Assembly (NCBI RefSeq): GCF_945890115.1
Contig: NZ_CAMDCK010000002.1
Coordinates: 86,551 to 150,550 of the forward strand
Direction: 5' to 3'
DNA: 64,000 bases
From: Sphingorhabdus sp. EL138
Lineage (GTDB): Bacteria > Pseudomonadota > Alphaproteobacteria > Sphingomonadales > Sphingomonadaceae
Shown: positions 16,905-26,262 of the stretch, one piece after another
How the letters are laid out: every line of letters begins with the position of its first letter
Position numbering within the stretch: the stretch's first letter is position 1
Made by a program: the position numbers and the translations under genes
The notes under the pieces: model-generated
Seen by the model: the letters and a program-made list of their open reading frames with translations, nothing else
What the model was told of the DNA's origin: nothing
Databases searched by the model: none

Positions 16905-17893
16905 CTTCTTTTCCAAACAGCCGCCTGCGCCGCACCCGTATCACTGGTTGGAGCCGCGCGATGGTGCGCGAAAATATGCTTTCTCCTGCCGATCTCATCT
17001 GGCCATTGTTCGTAACCGAAGGCGAAGGCATTGAGGAACCGATAGCGACGCTCCCCGGGGTCTCGCGCTGGTCCGTTGACCAGATTGTCCTGCGCGCTGC
17101 CGAAGCCATCGAATTGGGCATACCTTGCATTGCGCTGTTCCCGAACACACAGGCCGACCGCCGTACCGAAGATGGTGCGGAAGCGTTCAATCCCGACAAC
17201 CTCATGTGCCACGCCATTCGCGCTATCAAGCAAGCGCATGGGGACCAGATTGGGGTTTTGACTGATGTCGCGCTCGACCCTTACACCACCCATGGGCAAG
17301 ATGGGCTGATCGATGATGACGGCTATGTCGTCAATGATGACACCGTCGCCGCGCTCGTCGACCAAGCGATCAACCAGGCCAATGCAGGCACGGACATCAT
17401 CGCGCCAAGCGATATGATGGATGGCCGCATTGGTGCCATTCGCAAAGCATTGGAAATGAACGGGCATCATAATGTTCAGATCATGTCCTACGCCGCCAAA
17501 TATGCGAGTGCCTTTTACGGACCGTTCCGCGATGCGGTCGGCTCGCGCGGTCTGCTAAAGGGTGACAAGAAATGTTACCAAATGGACCCGGCCAATACCG
17601 ATGAAGCAATGCGCGAAGTGGCTATGGACATTGCCGAAGGTGCAGACAGCGTCATGGTGAAGCCCGGCCTGCCCTATCTTGATATTGTCCGCCGGGTGCG
17701 TGAGCGCTTTAACGTGCCTGTGTTCGCATATCAGGTGTCGGGTGAATATGCGATGATTGAGGCTGCCGCCGCGGCGGGCGCAGGTGATCGTGATGCGCTT
17801 GTGCTGGAAACGCTCATGGCCTTCAAACGTGCGGGATGTTCGGGAATATTGACCTATCATGCGGCGGTGGCGGCGCGCTTACTTAGGGCGTAA
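16892..17893 (+). CDS. hemB: Delta-aminolevulinic acid dehydratase (porphobilinogen synthase)
   Basis: HemB condenses two 5-aminolevulinate molecules into porphobilinogen, the second step of heme synthesis in alphaproteobacteria. The 333-residue protein has the family signatures GVLTDVALDPYTTHGQDG (metal-site variant with Asp/Thr rather than a Cys-rich zinc site, suggesting the Mg-dependent type), SDMMDGRIGAIR and SYAAKYASAFYGPFR (Schiff-base Lys). It also has the second catalytic Lys in MVKPGLPYLD and AYQVSGEYAMI. The ATG at 16892 is preferred over the GTG at 16883. No clear ribosome-binding site is present. Confidence 0.97.
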   Translation: MSDISSFPNSRLRRTRITGWSRAMVRENMLSPADLIWPLFVTEGEGIEEPIATLPGVSRWSVDQIVLRAAEAIELGIPCIALFPNTQADRRTEDGAEAFNPDNLMCHAIRAIKQAHGDQIGVLTDVALDPYTTHGQDGLIDDDGYVVNDDTVAALVDQAINQANAGTDIIAPSDMMDGRIGAIRKALEMNGHHNVQIMSYAAKYASAFYGPFRDAVGSRGLLKGDKKCYQMDPANTDEAMREVAMDIAEGADSVMVKPGLPYLDIVRRVRERFNVPVFAYQVSGEYAMIEAAAAAGAGDRDALVLETLMAFKRAGCSGILTYHAAVAARLLRA

Positions 17894-17927
17894 CACCTAA
17901 ACGCATCCGTCCTCCGCACCTTAAGCT

Positions 17928-18503
17928 ATGGAAAAGCCAATGATACACACGCGCAACGACATCAGCATCATTACGTTGAACGGCAAAACACCGCAGATCC
18001 ACGACAGCGCCTTTATCGCGCCGGGTTGCCGTATCATCGGGGATGTCACCATCGGAGCTGAAGCAAGCATCTGGTATAATTGCGTCATCCGCGCAGAGGT
18101 GAACCGCGTGGTCATTGGTGCGCGAACCAATATTCAGGACGGCAGCATCGTCCATTGTGACGGCCCGGCGCCCGGGGTTGAGGACGGATTTCCCACCCTC
18201 ATTGGGGACGATGTGCTCGTGGGACATAATGTCATGCTGCACGGTTGCATCTTGCATGATCGCGCCTTTGTTGGCCTGTCCTCGACCGTCATGAACGGCG
18301 CAGTGATTGAAGGCGACGCCATGCTCGCCGCTGGCGCGATGTTGACCCAAGGCAAACGGATAGCAACACGGCAATTATGGGCGGGTTCGCCTGCGCGTTT
18401 TGTGCGCGATCTTGACGATGCTGCGGTCATGGACATGCGGCTTGGTGTTGCGCATTATGTTCACAATGCCAAGGCACATGCCGCCGCCGTAACTTCGGTT
18501 TAA
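17928..18503 (+). CDS. Gamma-carbonic anhydrase family / hexapeptide-repeat protein
   Basis: A 191-residue left-handed beta-helix protein built from hexapeptide repeats (for example IIGDVTIGAEASIW, TLIGDDVLVGHNVMLHG). Three His positions typical of the gamma-carbonic anhydrase metal site are present (IVHCDG, VGHNVMLHG). It closely resembles the PaaY/YrdA/CaiE group; enzymatic activity is variable in this family. It starts 34 bp after hemB on the same strand and may be co-transcribed. An alternative ATG at 17940 exists. Confidence 0.92.
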   Translation: MEKPMIHTRNDISIITLNGKTPQIHDSAFIAPGCRIIGDVTIGAEASIWYNCVIRAEVNRVVIGARTNIQDGSIVHCDGPAPGVEDGFPTLIGDDVLVGHNVMLHGCILHDRAFVGLSSTVMNGAVIEGDAMLAAGAMLTQGKRIATRQLWAGSPARFVRDLDDAAVMDMRLGVAHYVHNAKAHAAAVTSV

Positions 18504-20602
18504 AACTTCGCCCTTATGGTGACGCGGCCGTTCATGGGCGCACCGGTCGATATATTGTTATTATTATGCGCATCCGAATAATAATCGGTGTTGAACAGGT
18601 TTTCGACATTCAACTGCAATTGTAGCGCATCGCTCAGGTCATAATAAAATGCCGCATCAACGCGCGTGAAAGCAGGCAGCTTTGTTGTATTGGCGGCCGT
18701 ACGTATGGCCGCAAACTGGCTGGATTGGTGAATGATACCAAGGCCAGCTGCAAATCGACCGTTAAAGTCATAGCGGTTCCACAGGCTCGCCTGATGCTGG
18801 GGCACTTGCCCCAAACGCACGCTGTCATTGCCAGCCAGGGTTGCGTCCTGATAGCTATAGCCGCCATGCACCTGCCATGATGACGTAATGTTGCCCGTGA
18901 CCGCCAACTCAACGCCTTGCGTCCGCGTCGTACCTATATTGATGCTGGCCACAGGATTGCGTGGATCAGGCGTCGTCGCATTGCTGCGTTCCAGCTGAAA
19001 CACAGCCAGCGTCAGGTTCAGATTGGGCTGCACATCCCATTTGGCGCCAAGCTCGTAATTGGTAAACTTTTCCGGCGCGAGATTTTCCTGCGTCACCGTC
19101 AGCGCCAAAAACTGGTCGCCGGAGCGTGGCAGGAAAGACTGGCTGTAGCTGCCATATAAAGAGATATTCTCCTGCGGCTTGAAAATCAGGCCAAGGCGCG
19201 GACTTACTTTTTCATCCTTTCGCGCAAAGGGCCGGTCAACCGCTGGAAACAGGTCTGTGCCTGCAATGTCGAAATTATCATAACGCAGACCAGCAACAAT
19301 ATCGATATGGTCGCCAAGGCTGATCTGGTCCTGAACATAAGCAGAGAAGAATTTTACGTCGGACACGGTATCGCGTGACAATGCGCTGAAATTGACGGTC
19401 GGGAAAATAGGATTAGCCAAGCTGAACGTGGACGTGGAGAGCACACCGTTGAAACGCCGATTGGCCGATTTTTGATCTCCATATTCCGTGCCGACTAGGA
19501 TTTTATGGCCCAACGGACCCGTTTCCACATCCCAGACCAAATTGGCTTGCGCGATGAAGTTTTCACGTTGGGTCGGGTCACTATACGCGGCCAAAGCCAC
19601 AGTGCCATTCTGCGCCGTCGCAGCGCCATTGGGATAGACGTTCAGGTAAACTTTGTCATAGTCGCCATATAATATTGTCCCGCTAAAGCTCAAATTTGAA
19701 GTCAACGCACCATCGAGCCGCAATTTGGCGATGTGCGCCTCCAACTTGGTATGGTTGATGCCCGGAACGCCAAAAAATTGGTCGCGATAGCCTGCGATTG
19801 GGCGGTTAGGCTGACCGACGCCAGCGGCGATTGATGGAATTCCGCGGTCGGTTGTGCGGTCGTCATGCACATATTCATAGGACAGCCCAAGCTTCCACCT
19901 ATCGTTCAGTTTTAACGCAACATAAGGGTTCCAAGCATAACGCTCCCCCCCAACGAAGTCGCGATGGCTGTCGAATTTTTCGTAAATGGCGTTGACGCGC
20001 ACGGTTACGGCATCGCTCAAGGGCGCGTTGACATCCGCCGATATATCATAAGCGCCAAGGCTGTTGATGCTGACCTGCCCTGCATAAATAAAATCATCGC
20101 TCAAAGGCGATTTCTGCACGCGGTTGATTATACCGCCGCCGCCGCCGCGACCGAAGATCAGGGCATAAGGCCCTTTCAGAATTTCGACGCGTTCGATGTT
20201 GTACAGGCCGCGATAATATTGAACGTCGTCGCGCACACCATCCAAGAAAAAGTCAGCGGTGGTGTTTTGCCCGCGCAAGGTAATCTGGTCGCGATTGCCC
20301 TCGCCTTGGCCCACCGTTGTGCCCGGGACATAACGCAAAATGTCCGCAAGCGAATGATGCGCCTGATCATCCAACTGATCGCGAGTGACGACGTTAATCG
20401 TCTGCGGAATATCAATCAACGGTGTGTCGGTTTTGGTCGCGGTAACGGAATTGGTCGCAAGATAGCCGTCGCTTAGGCCCGTTACGATGATTGTCCGGCT
20501 GTCATCATAAGCTTCGACGTCAAACGCGTCTTCGGCGAAGGCCGGTTGCCCCAATGCCGAAGCGGACAGCAAAGTGATAATGGACGCAGATAGGCGGAGC
20601 AT
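18500..20602 (-). CDS. TonB-dependent siderophore receptor
   Basis: An outer-membrane receptor of 700 residues when started at the ATG at 20602 (MLRLSASIITLLSASALG signal, cleavage after AFA). The plug domain has TPLIDIPQTINVVTRDQLDD and RGQNTTADFFLDGVRDDVQYYRGLYNIERVEILKGPYALIFGRGGGGG-type motifs, as in FhuE/FpvA-type receptors. The beta-barrel ends in MNGRVTIRAKF with a terminal Phe. A perfect 6 bp-arm palindrome (20620-20636) upstream resembles an iron-response operator. Probable substrate: a ferric siderophore. It is a single gene; its stop overlaps the gamma-CA gene end by 4 nt. Confidence 0.94.
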   Translation of the reverse strand: MLRLSASIITLLSASALGQPAFAEDAFDVEAYDDSRTIIVTGLSDGYLATNSVTATKTDTPLIDIPQTINVVTRDQLDDQAHHSLADILRYVPGTTVGQGEGNRDQITLRGQNTTADFFLDGVRDDVQYYRGLYNIERVEILKGPYALIFGRGGGGGIINRVQKSPLSDDFIYAGQVSINSLGAYDISADVNAPLSDAVTVRVNAIYEKFDSHRDFVGGERYAWNPYVALKLNDRWKLGLSYEYVHDDRTTDRGIPSIAAGVGQPNRPIAGYRDQFFGVPGINHTKLEAHIAKLRLDGALTSNLSFSGTILYGDYDKVYLNVYPNGAATAQNGTVALAAYSDPTQRENFIAQANLVWDVETGPLGHKILVGTEYGDQKSANRRFNGVLSTSTFSLANPIFPTVNFSALSRDTVSDVKFFSAYVQDQISLGDHIDIVAGLRYDNFDIAGTDLFPAVDRPFARKDEKVSPRLGLIFKPQENISLYGSYSQSFLPRSGDQFLALTVTQENLAPEKFTNYELGAKWDVQPNLNLTLAVFQLERSNATTPDPRNPVASINIGTTRTQGVELAVTGNITSSWQVHGGYSYQDATLAGNDSVRLGQVPQHQASLWNRYDFNGRFAAGLGIIHQSSQFAAIRTAANTTKLPAFTRVDAAFYYDLSDALQLQLNVENLFNTDYYSDAHNNNNISTGAPMNGRVTIRAKF

Positions 20603-20619
20603 GTTGAACCTTAGTTTTA

Positions 20620-20636
20620 TTGCGAATGACTCGCAA
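20620..20636 (-). promoter_or_regulatory. Candidate iron-responsive (Fur-type) operator
   Basis: TTGCGAATGACTCGCAA has perfect arms TTGCGA/TCGCAA around five bases, 18 bp upstream of the siderophore receptor start. It resembles Fur-box half sites rich in TGAnTC-like symmetry, and the gene is an expected iron-regulated target. Confidence 0.5.
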
Positions 20637-20763
20637 ATCAATTTTGGCTCACTATTGAGAAGCGTTATCATATGCAATTGAAAATTGTGAAAATGATTGG
20701 ATTGCTTTTGCATCTGGGCGATTGTTTGCACTATCAAGATGGGATTGAAGGAGGTTTTCAACG

Positions 20764-21111
20764 ATGCAAGCAACGATTTGGCACAATCCGGAGTGCGGAA
20801 CCTCACGAAAAACCTTGGCAATCCTTCAGGAAACCGAAGGGGTCGTGGTTTCCATCATCGAATATCGCAAACAATCCTTTGCCCGCGAAAAGCTGGAACA
20901 ACTGTTCCGTGATGCAGGCCTTACGCCGCGCGAAGCATTGCGCACGCGCGGTTCACCTGCCGAAGAATTGGGCCTTATCAACGAAGCGTCGTCAGAACGG
21001 ATATTCGATGCGATGGTTGTGCATCCAATTTTGGTTGAACGTCCCTTTGTCGAAACGGATAAAGGCGTCAGGCTGTGCCGACCTCAGGAAAAGGTCCGCG
21101 AAATCCTATAA
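20764..21111 (+). CDS. Arsenate reductase (ArsC) family protein
   Basis: A 115-residue thioredoxin-fold protein with the N-terminal NPECGTSRKTLAIL motif (Cys near residue 11) and the C-terminal VVHPILVERPFVETDKG part containing an Arg expected to bind oxyanion. This places it in the ArsC/Spx/YffB group, nearest to glutaredoxin-dependent arsenate reductase. There are no other ars genes nearby, so an in vivo role in arsenate resistance is not shown. AAGGAGG lies upstream of the ATG. It converges with the fatty acyl-AMP ligase gene. Confidence 0.9.
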   Translation: MQATIWHNPECGTSRKTLAILQETEGVVVSIIEYRKQSFAREKLEQLFRDAGLTPREALRTRGSPAEELGLINEASSERIFDAMVVHPILVERPFVETDKGVRLCRPQEKVREIL

Positions 21112-21138
21112 GCCAATCTAGCCCGTCCGCCGAACGCC

Positions 21139-22866
21139 CTAAGCCGCAATGGCGTAAGGTTGAATTTCACCCGACAGGTACAGATTGCGCGCCTTGGCAC
21201 GGCTCATTTTGCCGGAGCTTGTCCGTGGCAAAGTGCGCGGCGGAATCAGTTCGACAACGCAGTTCATGCCCGTGACCGAACGGACCTTGTCGCGGATCTG
21301 CTCACGCAACTTGGCCCGTTCCACCTCGTCCGTTGTGCGGCATTGCACGAGCACGGCGGGCGTTTCTTCGCCGCCCGGTGTCGTCACGGCGAAAGCAGCA
21401 ATGTCTCCAGCCTTAAAGCCTGGCAGTTGTTCGACAGCCCATTCAATGTCCTGCGGCCAATGGTTTTTGCCATTGATGATGATCATGTCCTTGGCACGGC
21501 CAACGATGTAAATATATCCGTTCGACAGATACCCCATGTCGCCGGTGTCGAGCCATCCGTCGACCAAGCACGCATCGGTGGATTCCTTGTCGCGGAAATA
21601 TTCCTTCATCAAGGACGGACCAGTGCACCACACTTTGCCAATTGTCCTGTCCGCAACTGGCGCGCGGTTTTCGTCGCGGATCTCGATAGTCATGTCTTTT
21701 ACGGCACGCCCGCAATTGACGATTGCGCGATACCGGACCGGACGGTCCGTCGCGCCGGGGTGGCCCGTCAGATCGGTCTCTTCAACCAGTTCAACTTGAA
21801 TGCCTTCACCCGGCGGCATGATCGATACCGCAAGCGTGGTTTCGGCAAGGCCGTAGCTGGGCAAGAATGCCGATGCCTTGAACCCCGCATCGCAAAAGGT
21901 GTCCACAAATGCCTGCATCACGTCAGGCCGGATCATGTCCGCACCATTGCCCGCCAACCGCCATTTGGACAGGTCAAAGCGGTCGTTCACATGGCTCTGG
22001 CTGGAAATCCGCCGCGCGCAAATGTCATAGCCGAATGTCGGCGAGTAACTGATAACCATACCATCGGCGGCACTGATAACGTCAAGCCATGCCAGCGGGC
22101 GACGGGCAAAATCCTCCGTCTTCATGTAATCGGTCGACACTTGGTTCGCCACTGGTGACAGAAAACAACCCACAAGACCCATGTCATGATACCAGGGCAG
22201 CCACGACACGCAGCGGTCATTTTCGGTCACTTCCATGCCATGCGAATGCGCCGACAGATTGTTTAATAATGCCTTGTGCGTAACCGCGACACCATGCGGG
22301 AAACGGGTCGATCCGCTCGAATATTGCAGATAACAAATTTCATCGGTACCGGCCGATGGCAGTTCCGTCTTCGAAGCAATCCGGTCAGTGAAGTTCTCCC
22401 AATCAAGCCCTTCGACACCGCAGGCGCGCGCCGCGGCATTTGCCATATCTGCCAGTTCAACAGGGAAAAACAATATCTTGGGATCACAGCTTTTCAACTG
22501 CACCGACAATTGTTCGACATAGCTTTCCTTAACGCCGAACGAGGTCGGTAGTGGTAGTGGGACGGGCCATGCGCCCGCGTATACACATCCGAAAAACAAG
22601 GCGGCAAAATCTGGCCCTGTTTCAGCGACCAAGGCAACGCGATCATCCTTATTTATGCCATGGCTAATCAACCGATACGCCATTTTCAACGCATCTTCGC
22701 GCATTTCGCTATAGGGGTAAGGCCGCGCCAATACGCCGCGCATGTCGTGGAAGTTTAACCCACGCTTACCCAACGCCGCGTAATCAAGCGCAGCGCCAAG
22801 CGTTTCAAAGTCGGAAAAACGGCGTTGCAAGCTGTCCTGCGTTGGCGTGGATGCGAGTGCGCTCAT
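21139..22866 (-). CDS. Fatty acyl-AMP ligase
   Basis: A roughly 575-residue adenylate-forming enzyme of the FAAL group, which activates fatty acids as acyl-adenylates and passes them to an acyl carrier domain rather than to CoA. Visible are the P-loop-like YLQYSSGSTRFPHGVAVTH, SWLPWYHDMGLVGCFL, FLPSYGLAETTLAVS and the C-terminal GRAKDMIIINGKNHWPQDIE. The start at 22866 (MSALAST) has GGGAAA upstream; 22878 is possible. No carrier protein, polyketide synthase or reductase gene is adjacent, so its acceptor is unknown. It is divergent from recX. Confidence 0.92.
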   Translation of the reverse strand: MSALASTPTQDSLQRRFSDFETLGAALDYAALGKRGLNFHDMRGVLARPYPYSEMREDALKMAYRLISHGINKDDRVALVAETGPDFAALFFGCVYAGAWPVPLPLPTSFGVKESYVEQLSVQLKSCDPKILFFPVELADMANAAARACGVEGLDWENFTDRIASKTELPSAGTDEICYLQYSSGSTRFPHGVAVTHKALLNNLSAHSHGMEVTENDRCVSWLPWYHDMGLVGCFLSPVANQVSTDYMKTEDFARRPLAWLDVISAADGMVISYSPTFGYDICARRISSQSHVNDRFDLSKWRLAGNGADMIRPDVMQAFVDTFCDAGFKASAFLPSYGLAETTLAVSIMPPGEGIQVELVEETDLTGHPGATDRPVRYRAIVNCGRAVKDMTIEIRDENRAPVADRTIGKVWCTGPSLMKEYFRDKESTDACLVDGWLDTGDMGYLSNGYIYIVGRAKDMIIINGKNHWPQDIEWAVEQLPGFKAGDIAAFAVTTPGGEETPAVLVQCRTTDEVERAKLREQIRDKVRSVTGMNCVVELIPPRTLPRTSSGKMSRAKARNLYLSGEIQPYAIAA

Positions 22867-22974
22867 AAATTTTCCCATAGCATTCGGGCGACAGCCCATG
22901 TTATTTTTATCTGTATAGACTTTTAGCCGAGGATAGCAGTTCAAATTTCGACCCGACTGTGGCAAGAATAGGGC

Positions 22975-23508
22975 GTGACCCAAGCCCGTCCCGCCAAAAA
23001 GCCCGCTCCACCGTTAAATGAAGAACGGATGCGTCAACTGGCGCTGCATTATGTCGGCAAATATGCGACCACACAGGCGAAATTGGTAGGCTATCTGGCG
23101 CGAAAGACGCGCGAACGCGGTTGGGACGACGAACGGCCGGCGGATATCGCAGGCTTGACCGAGCAATTCACGTCTTTGGGCTATATCAACGACGCCCAAT
23201 TTGCCGAGGCCCGCAGCCGGTCCTTTGTCCGCAGGGGTTTTGGTGAGCGACGGTTGAGCGAGGATTTGCGCGCCAGCGGAATTGGTGACGCCGATGCCAT
23301 CCATGCCAAAACGCATATGGAAAATAGCATCTTCACCGCTGCCGAAAACTTCGCCAGACGAAAACGGCTTGGTCCCTTTGCAAAGGAGGCCGCACAACCG
23401 GAAAAACGGAATAAGCAGTTGAACGCTTTCCTGCGTGCGGGGCATAGTTTTGAATTGGCGAAACGGTTTGTATATGCCGAACCCGGCGATGAGATCAGCG
23501 AAGATTGA
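22975..23508 (+). CDS. recX: RecX regulatory protein
   Basis: A 177-residue RecX-family protein that inhibits RecA filament growth. The three-helix repeats are recognisable (YLARKTRERGWDDERPADIAGL, SLGYINDAQFAEARSRSFVRRGFGERRLSEDLRASGI). The start is a GTG at 22975; an ATG at 23029 (MRQLALHY) would remove a basic, Pro-rich leader and is a reasonable alternative. recA is not adjacent. The gene is convergent with rsh, with only 2 bp between them. Confidence 0.88.
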   Translation: MTQARPAKKPAPPLNEERMRQLALHYVGKYATTQAKLVGYLARKTRERGWDDERPADIAGLTEQFTSLGYINDAQFAEARSRSFVRRGFGERRLSEDLRASGIGDADAIHAKTHMENSIFTAAENFARRKRLGPFAKEAAQPEKRNKQLNAFLRAGHSFELAKRFVYAEPGDEISED

Positions 23509-23510
23509 TT

Positions 23511-25604
23511 TTAATCATAGACTCGGTCTGCCGTCGCCACCGCCTCTGACGCCCGGAGCGCTGAGATGATGCGCATGAGATGTTGCAGGTCATGGACTTC
23601 CAGATCCACCTCAAACGTATGGAATTCTATATCGCGCGCGGTCATCCGCAGGTGGATGATATTGGCCTTGTGATAACCGAAAATCCCCGCAATTTCCCCC
23701 AACGTGCCGGGCCTGTTGTGGATGATGACACGAAGCCGCGCCGACGCGCCTTCGCTGCCTTGTCCCCAGCTTAAATCGACCCAGTCGGCGTCGGTCCCAT
23801 GCGCCAATCGGTCGCATTCGATGGTGTGCACCTCAACCGGCTGCCCCGCCAGGCGCAGCCCGACAATCCGGTCGCCGGGAATGGGATGGCAGCATTCGCC
23901 AAGATGATAGCCCACGCCCGGGGTTAAGCCACGGATAGAGATTGCTCTCTCCTGCCCCGGAAAATCGGCATAAATGCCATCGGCGTCAAAACCGGGGACC
24001 AGTGCCTCCATCAATGCGCGGTCGTTGATTTTGCCCAAGCCAATGCGATGCATCAGCTCGTCCTCATCCTCCAGCTTTAACCGCGTCAGCGCCGCCGTAA
24101 GCGCCTTTTTGCCGATTTTTGCTGGCATACGCGCGGCGACTTCTTCATACAGCTTACGGCCAATCACAACCAGCTCACCACGTTCGCGGTGTCGGACATG
24201 GCGACGGATGGCTGCGCGTGCCTTGCCCGTAGTCACAAAGTTCATCCACGCCTGTTGCGGCTCTTGCGCCTTTGACTTCAAAATTTCCACCATGTCACCA
24301 TTGCGCAACTGCGTCCGCAACGGCACATGACGGCCATTGACCTTGCCACCTACGGTGTTGTCTCCAAGATCGGTGTGCACGGCATACGCAAAATCAACGA
24401 CTGTTGAACCCTTCGGCAACTGGTGCAGCGCGCCTTTAGGTGTAAAGGCGAAAATGCGGTCCTGATACATCGCCATCCGTGTGTTTTCGAGAATGTCCTC
24501 GGCATCTTGGCTTGTCTCGAGTATCTCGAGCAGATCACGCAACCAGCCCGCCTGCCCATCGGGCTTGTCAGCCTGCTTATAAGCCCAATGGGCAGCAAAA
24601 CCATGTTCCGAGCTACGGTGCATCTCGGCGCTTCTGATCTGCACTTCCACCCGCATATTTTTGGCGAACATAATCGTCGTATGGATTGATTTATAACCGT
24701 TGCGTTTTGGCGTGGAGATAAAATCTTTGAAACGTCCGGGCACCATCTGCCAACGCCGATGCAGCACGCCCAAGGCGCGATAACACTCGTCAGTCGTCTC
24801 GGTAATGACGCGAAAGGCGTTGATGTCGGTCAGTTGTTCAAACGCGACATGGCGTTCCTGCATCTTTTTCCAGATCGAATATGGGTGCTTTTCACGACCA
24901 GAAATTTTGATGTTAAGGCCAGCCTGCTCCATTTCCCAAGCAATGGTCTGGTTGATCTGGTCAATCTCGACATCCGCCTTCTCCCGGATTTGTTTCAAGC
25001 GACCCGTAATCGTCTGATAGGCGGCAGGCTCCAATTGTTCAAAGGCAAGCAACTGCATCTCGCGCATATATTCATACATGCCAATCCGCTCAGCCAGCGG
25101 GGCATAAATATCCATCGTTTCCTTGGCGATGCGGCGTCGCTTGTCGGGGCTTTTGATGAAATGCAGCGTCCGCATATTGTGCAGCCGGTCGGCCAATTTG
25201 ACCAAAAGTACGCGGATATCATCGGAGATTGCGAGCAAGAATTTGCGCAGATTCTCCGCCGCCCGCTCATCCTCCGTTTGCGCTTCAATCTTTGACAGCT
25301 TGGTAACGCCATCGACCAAGCGCGCGACCTCAGGACCAAAGCGTTTTTCAACATCTTCGATGGTGGTCAGCGTGTCTTCTACCGTGTCGTGCAACAACGC
25401 GGTGATGATCGTGTCCTCATCCATTTTGAGGTCAGTCATCAGCCCTGCAACCTCTACCGGGTGGCTGAAATAGGGGTCGCCAGAGGCCCGCTTTTGTGCG
25501 CCATGCATTTGCACGGTGAACACATACGCCCGGTTAAGCCGATCTTCATCGACATCAGGTGCGTAAGCCCGCACCCGCTCAACCAGTTCATATTGCCGCA
25601 TCAT
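23511..25604 (-). CDS. rsh: Bifunctional (p)ppGpp synthetase/hydrolase, RelA/SpoT homologue
   Basis: A 697-residue Rsh controlling the stringent response. In order it has an HD hydrolase domain with HDTVEDT (about residues 45-150), the synthetase domain (about 235-345, with KPNGYKSIHTT-like KRNGYKSIHTTI), and the TGS domain (FTPKGALHQLPKGSTVVDFAYAVHTDLG). A linker and C-terminal ACT domain follow (RLRVIIHNRPGTLGEIAGIF). Both catalytic halves look intact, as expected for the single alphaproteobacterial Rsh. The ATG is at 25604 with another ATG directly next to it. It lies downstream of a terminator that isolates it from the preceding gene. Confidence 0.96.
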   Translation of the reverse strand: MMRQYELVERVRAYAPDVDEDRLNRAYVFTVQMHGAQKRASGDPYFSHPVEVAGLMTDLKMDEDTIITALLHDTVEDTLTTIEDVEKRFGPEVARLVDGVTKLSKIEAQTEDERAAENLRKFLLAISDDIRVLLVKLADRLHNMRTLHFIKSPDKRRRIAKETMDIYAPLAERIGMYEYMREMQLLAFEQLEPAAYQTITGRLKQIREKADVEIDQINQTIAWEMEQAGLNIKISGREKHPYSIWKKMQERHVAFEQLTDINAFRVITETTDECYRALGVLHRRWQMVPGRFKDFISTPKRNGYKSIHTTIMFAKNMRVEVQIRSAEMHRSSEHGFAAHWAYKQADKPDGQAGWLRDLLEILETSQDAEDILENTRMAMYQDRIFAFTPKGALHQLPKGSTVVDFAYAVHTDLGDNTVGGKVNGRHVPLRTQLRNGDMVEILKSKAQEPQQAWMNFVTTGKARAAIRRHVRHRERGELVVIGRKLYEEVAARMPAKIGKKALTAALTRLKLEDEDELMHRIGLGKINDRALMEALVPGFDADGIYADFPGQERAISIRGLTPGVGYHLGECCHPIPGDRIVGLRLAGQPVEVHTIECDRLAHGTDADWVDLSWGQGSEGASARLRVIIHNRPGTLGEIAGIFGYHKANIIHLRMTARDIEFHTFEVDLEVHDLQHLMRIISALRASEAVATADRVYD

Positions 25605-25707
25605 CCGCCCAACTTGGGTCTTTTACGTGGCGATGCAACAGGAAAATGCGTTTGGGCTAGGGTCAGGTCACGACTTGGAGGGGTTTAAGCTTGGCCGCGT
25701 GACCAAA

Positions 25708-25744
25708 AAACTGCGCCGAAGGTTCATTCCCTCCGGCGCAGTTT
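25708..25744 (-). terminator. Rho-independent terminator of the small secreted protein gene
   Basis: AAACTGCGCCG (25708-25718) pairs with CCGGCGCAGTTT (25733-25744), and the minus strand continues into TTTTTT. It lies between the stop at 25822 and the rsh start. Confidence 0.85.
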
Positions 25745-25821
25745 GCTTTCGGCTCCTGAAGCTGCCCGTGAAAAGCAGCAAGGGGGGTAGGAGAGCGGAG
25801 CCGAATAATTCAGGCGTGGCT

Positions 25822-26181
25822 TTAGTTCTTGGCGACGGCCTTTGCATTGTCGCCATTGCATGCCGCAACTTCTTCCGCCGTGAACACGCGCTCACCGGCG
25901 GTAAAGGCCGTAACTTCGCCGAATTCACGCACTATGCTGACGCACATATTCTTTGGCGCAGTCGACGCCATTGGCGCGCGGCAGCTCGTGCCTTCGCACT
26001 TTACAAATACGCTGCGCAACAGCTTTGGCTTGGCAGTGGTCGGCTGCGCCAGTTCGGCTTTATAATAGCTACCGTTGGTGGCGGCATGTGCCTGCGGCGC
26101 TGCGAACAAAAGGGTTGCGCTCAAAGCAGTGGCAGCAGCAAGCGCGCCCACGCGGGCGGAAAATTGGGAGAGAGTCATCAT
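25822..26181 (-). CDS. Small secreted protein, resembles the CC_3452 family
   Basis: A 119-residue exported protein with a Sec signal (ALSATLLFAAPQAHAA, cleavage after AHA). A mature domain follows with four Cys and the pattern YYKAELAQPT, VFVKCEGTSCRA, NMCVSIVREFGEVTAFTAGERVFTAEEVAACN. The pattern recalls the CC_3452 family of small periplasmic proteins common in sphingomonads and Caulobacter; this is from memory of the motif and the function is unknown. It is divergent from an HxlR regulator across a long palindrome and has its own terminator. Confidence 0.8.
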   Translation of the reverse strand: MMTLSQFSARVGALAAATALSATLLFAAPQAHAATNGSYYKAELAQPTTAKPKLLRSVFVKCEGTSCRAPMASTAPKNMCVSIVREFGEVTAFTAGERVFTAEEVAACNGDNAKAVAKN

Positions 26182-26262
26182 GTATTCCTTTAGCTTTGCT
26201 AAACATCAAAATGCAGACTGGAACTTTAGGCTCTCGCGAGCATTTTGCGCTTCTGGTAAATC

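Noticed and set aside
16727..17470. Minus-strand frame of 247 codons opposite hemB
   Set aside because: Antisense to an intact hemB; no domain or start signal.
21160..22158. Plus-strand open frame of 332 codons inside the fatty acyl-AMP ligase gene
   Set aside because: Mirror of a conserved gene with all family motifs; no ribosome-binding site or domain supports the antisense frame.
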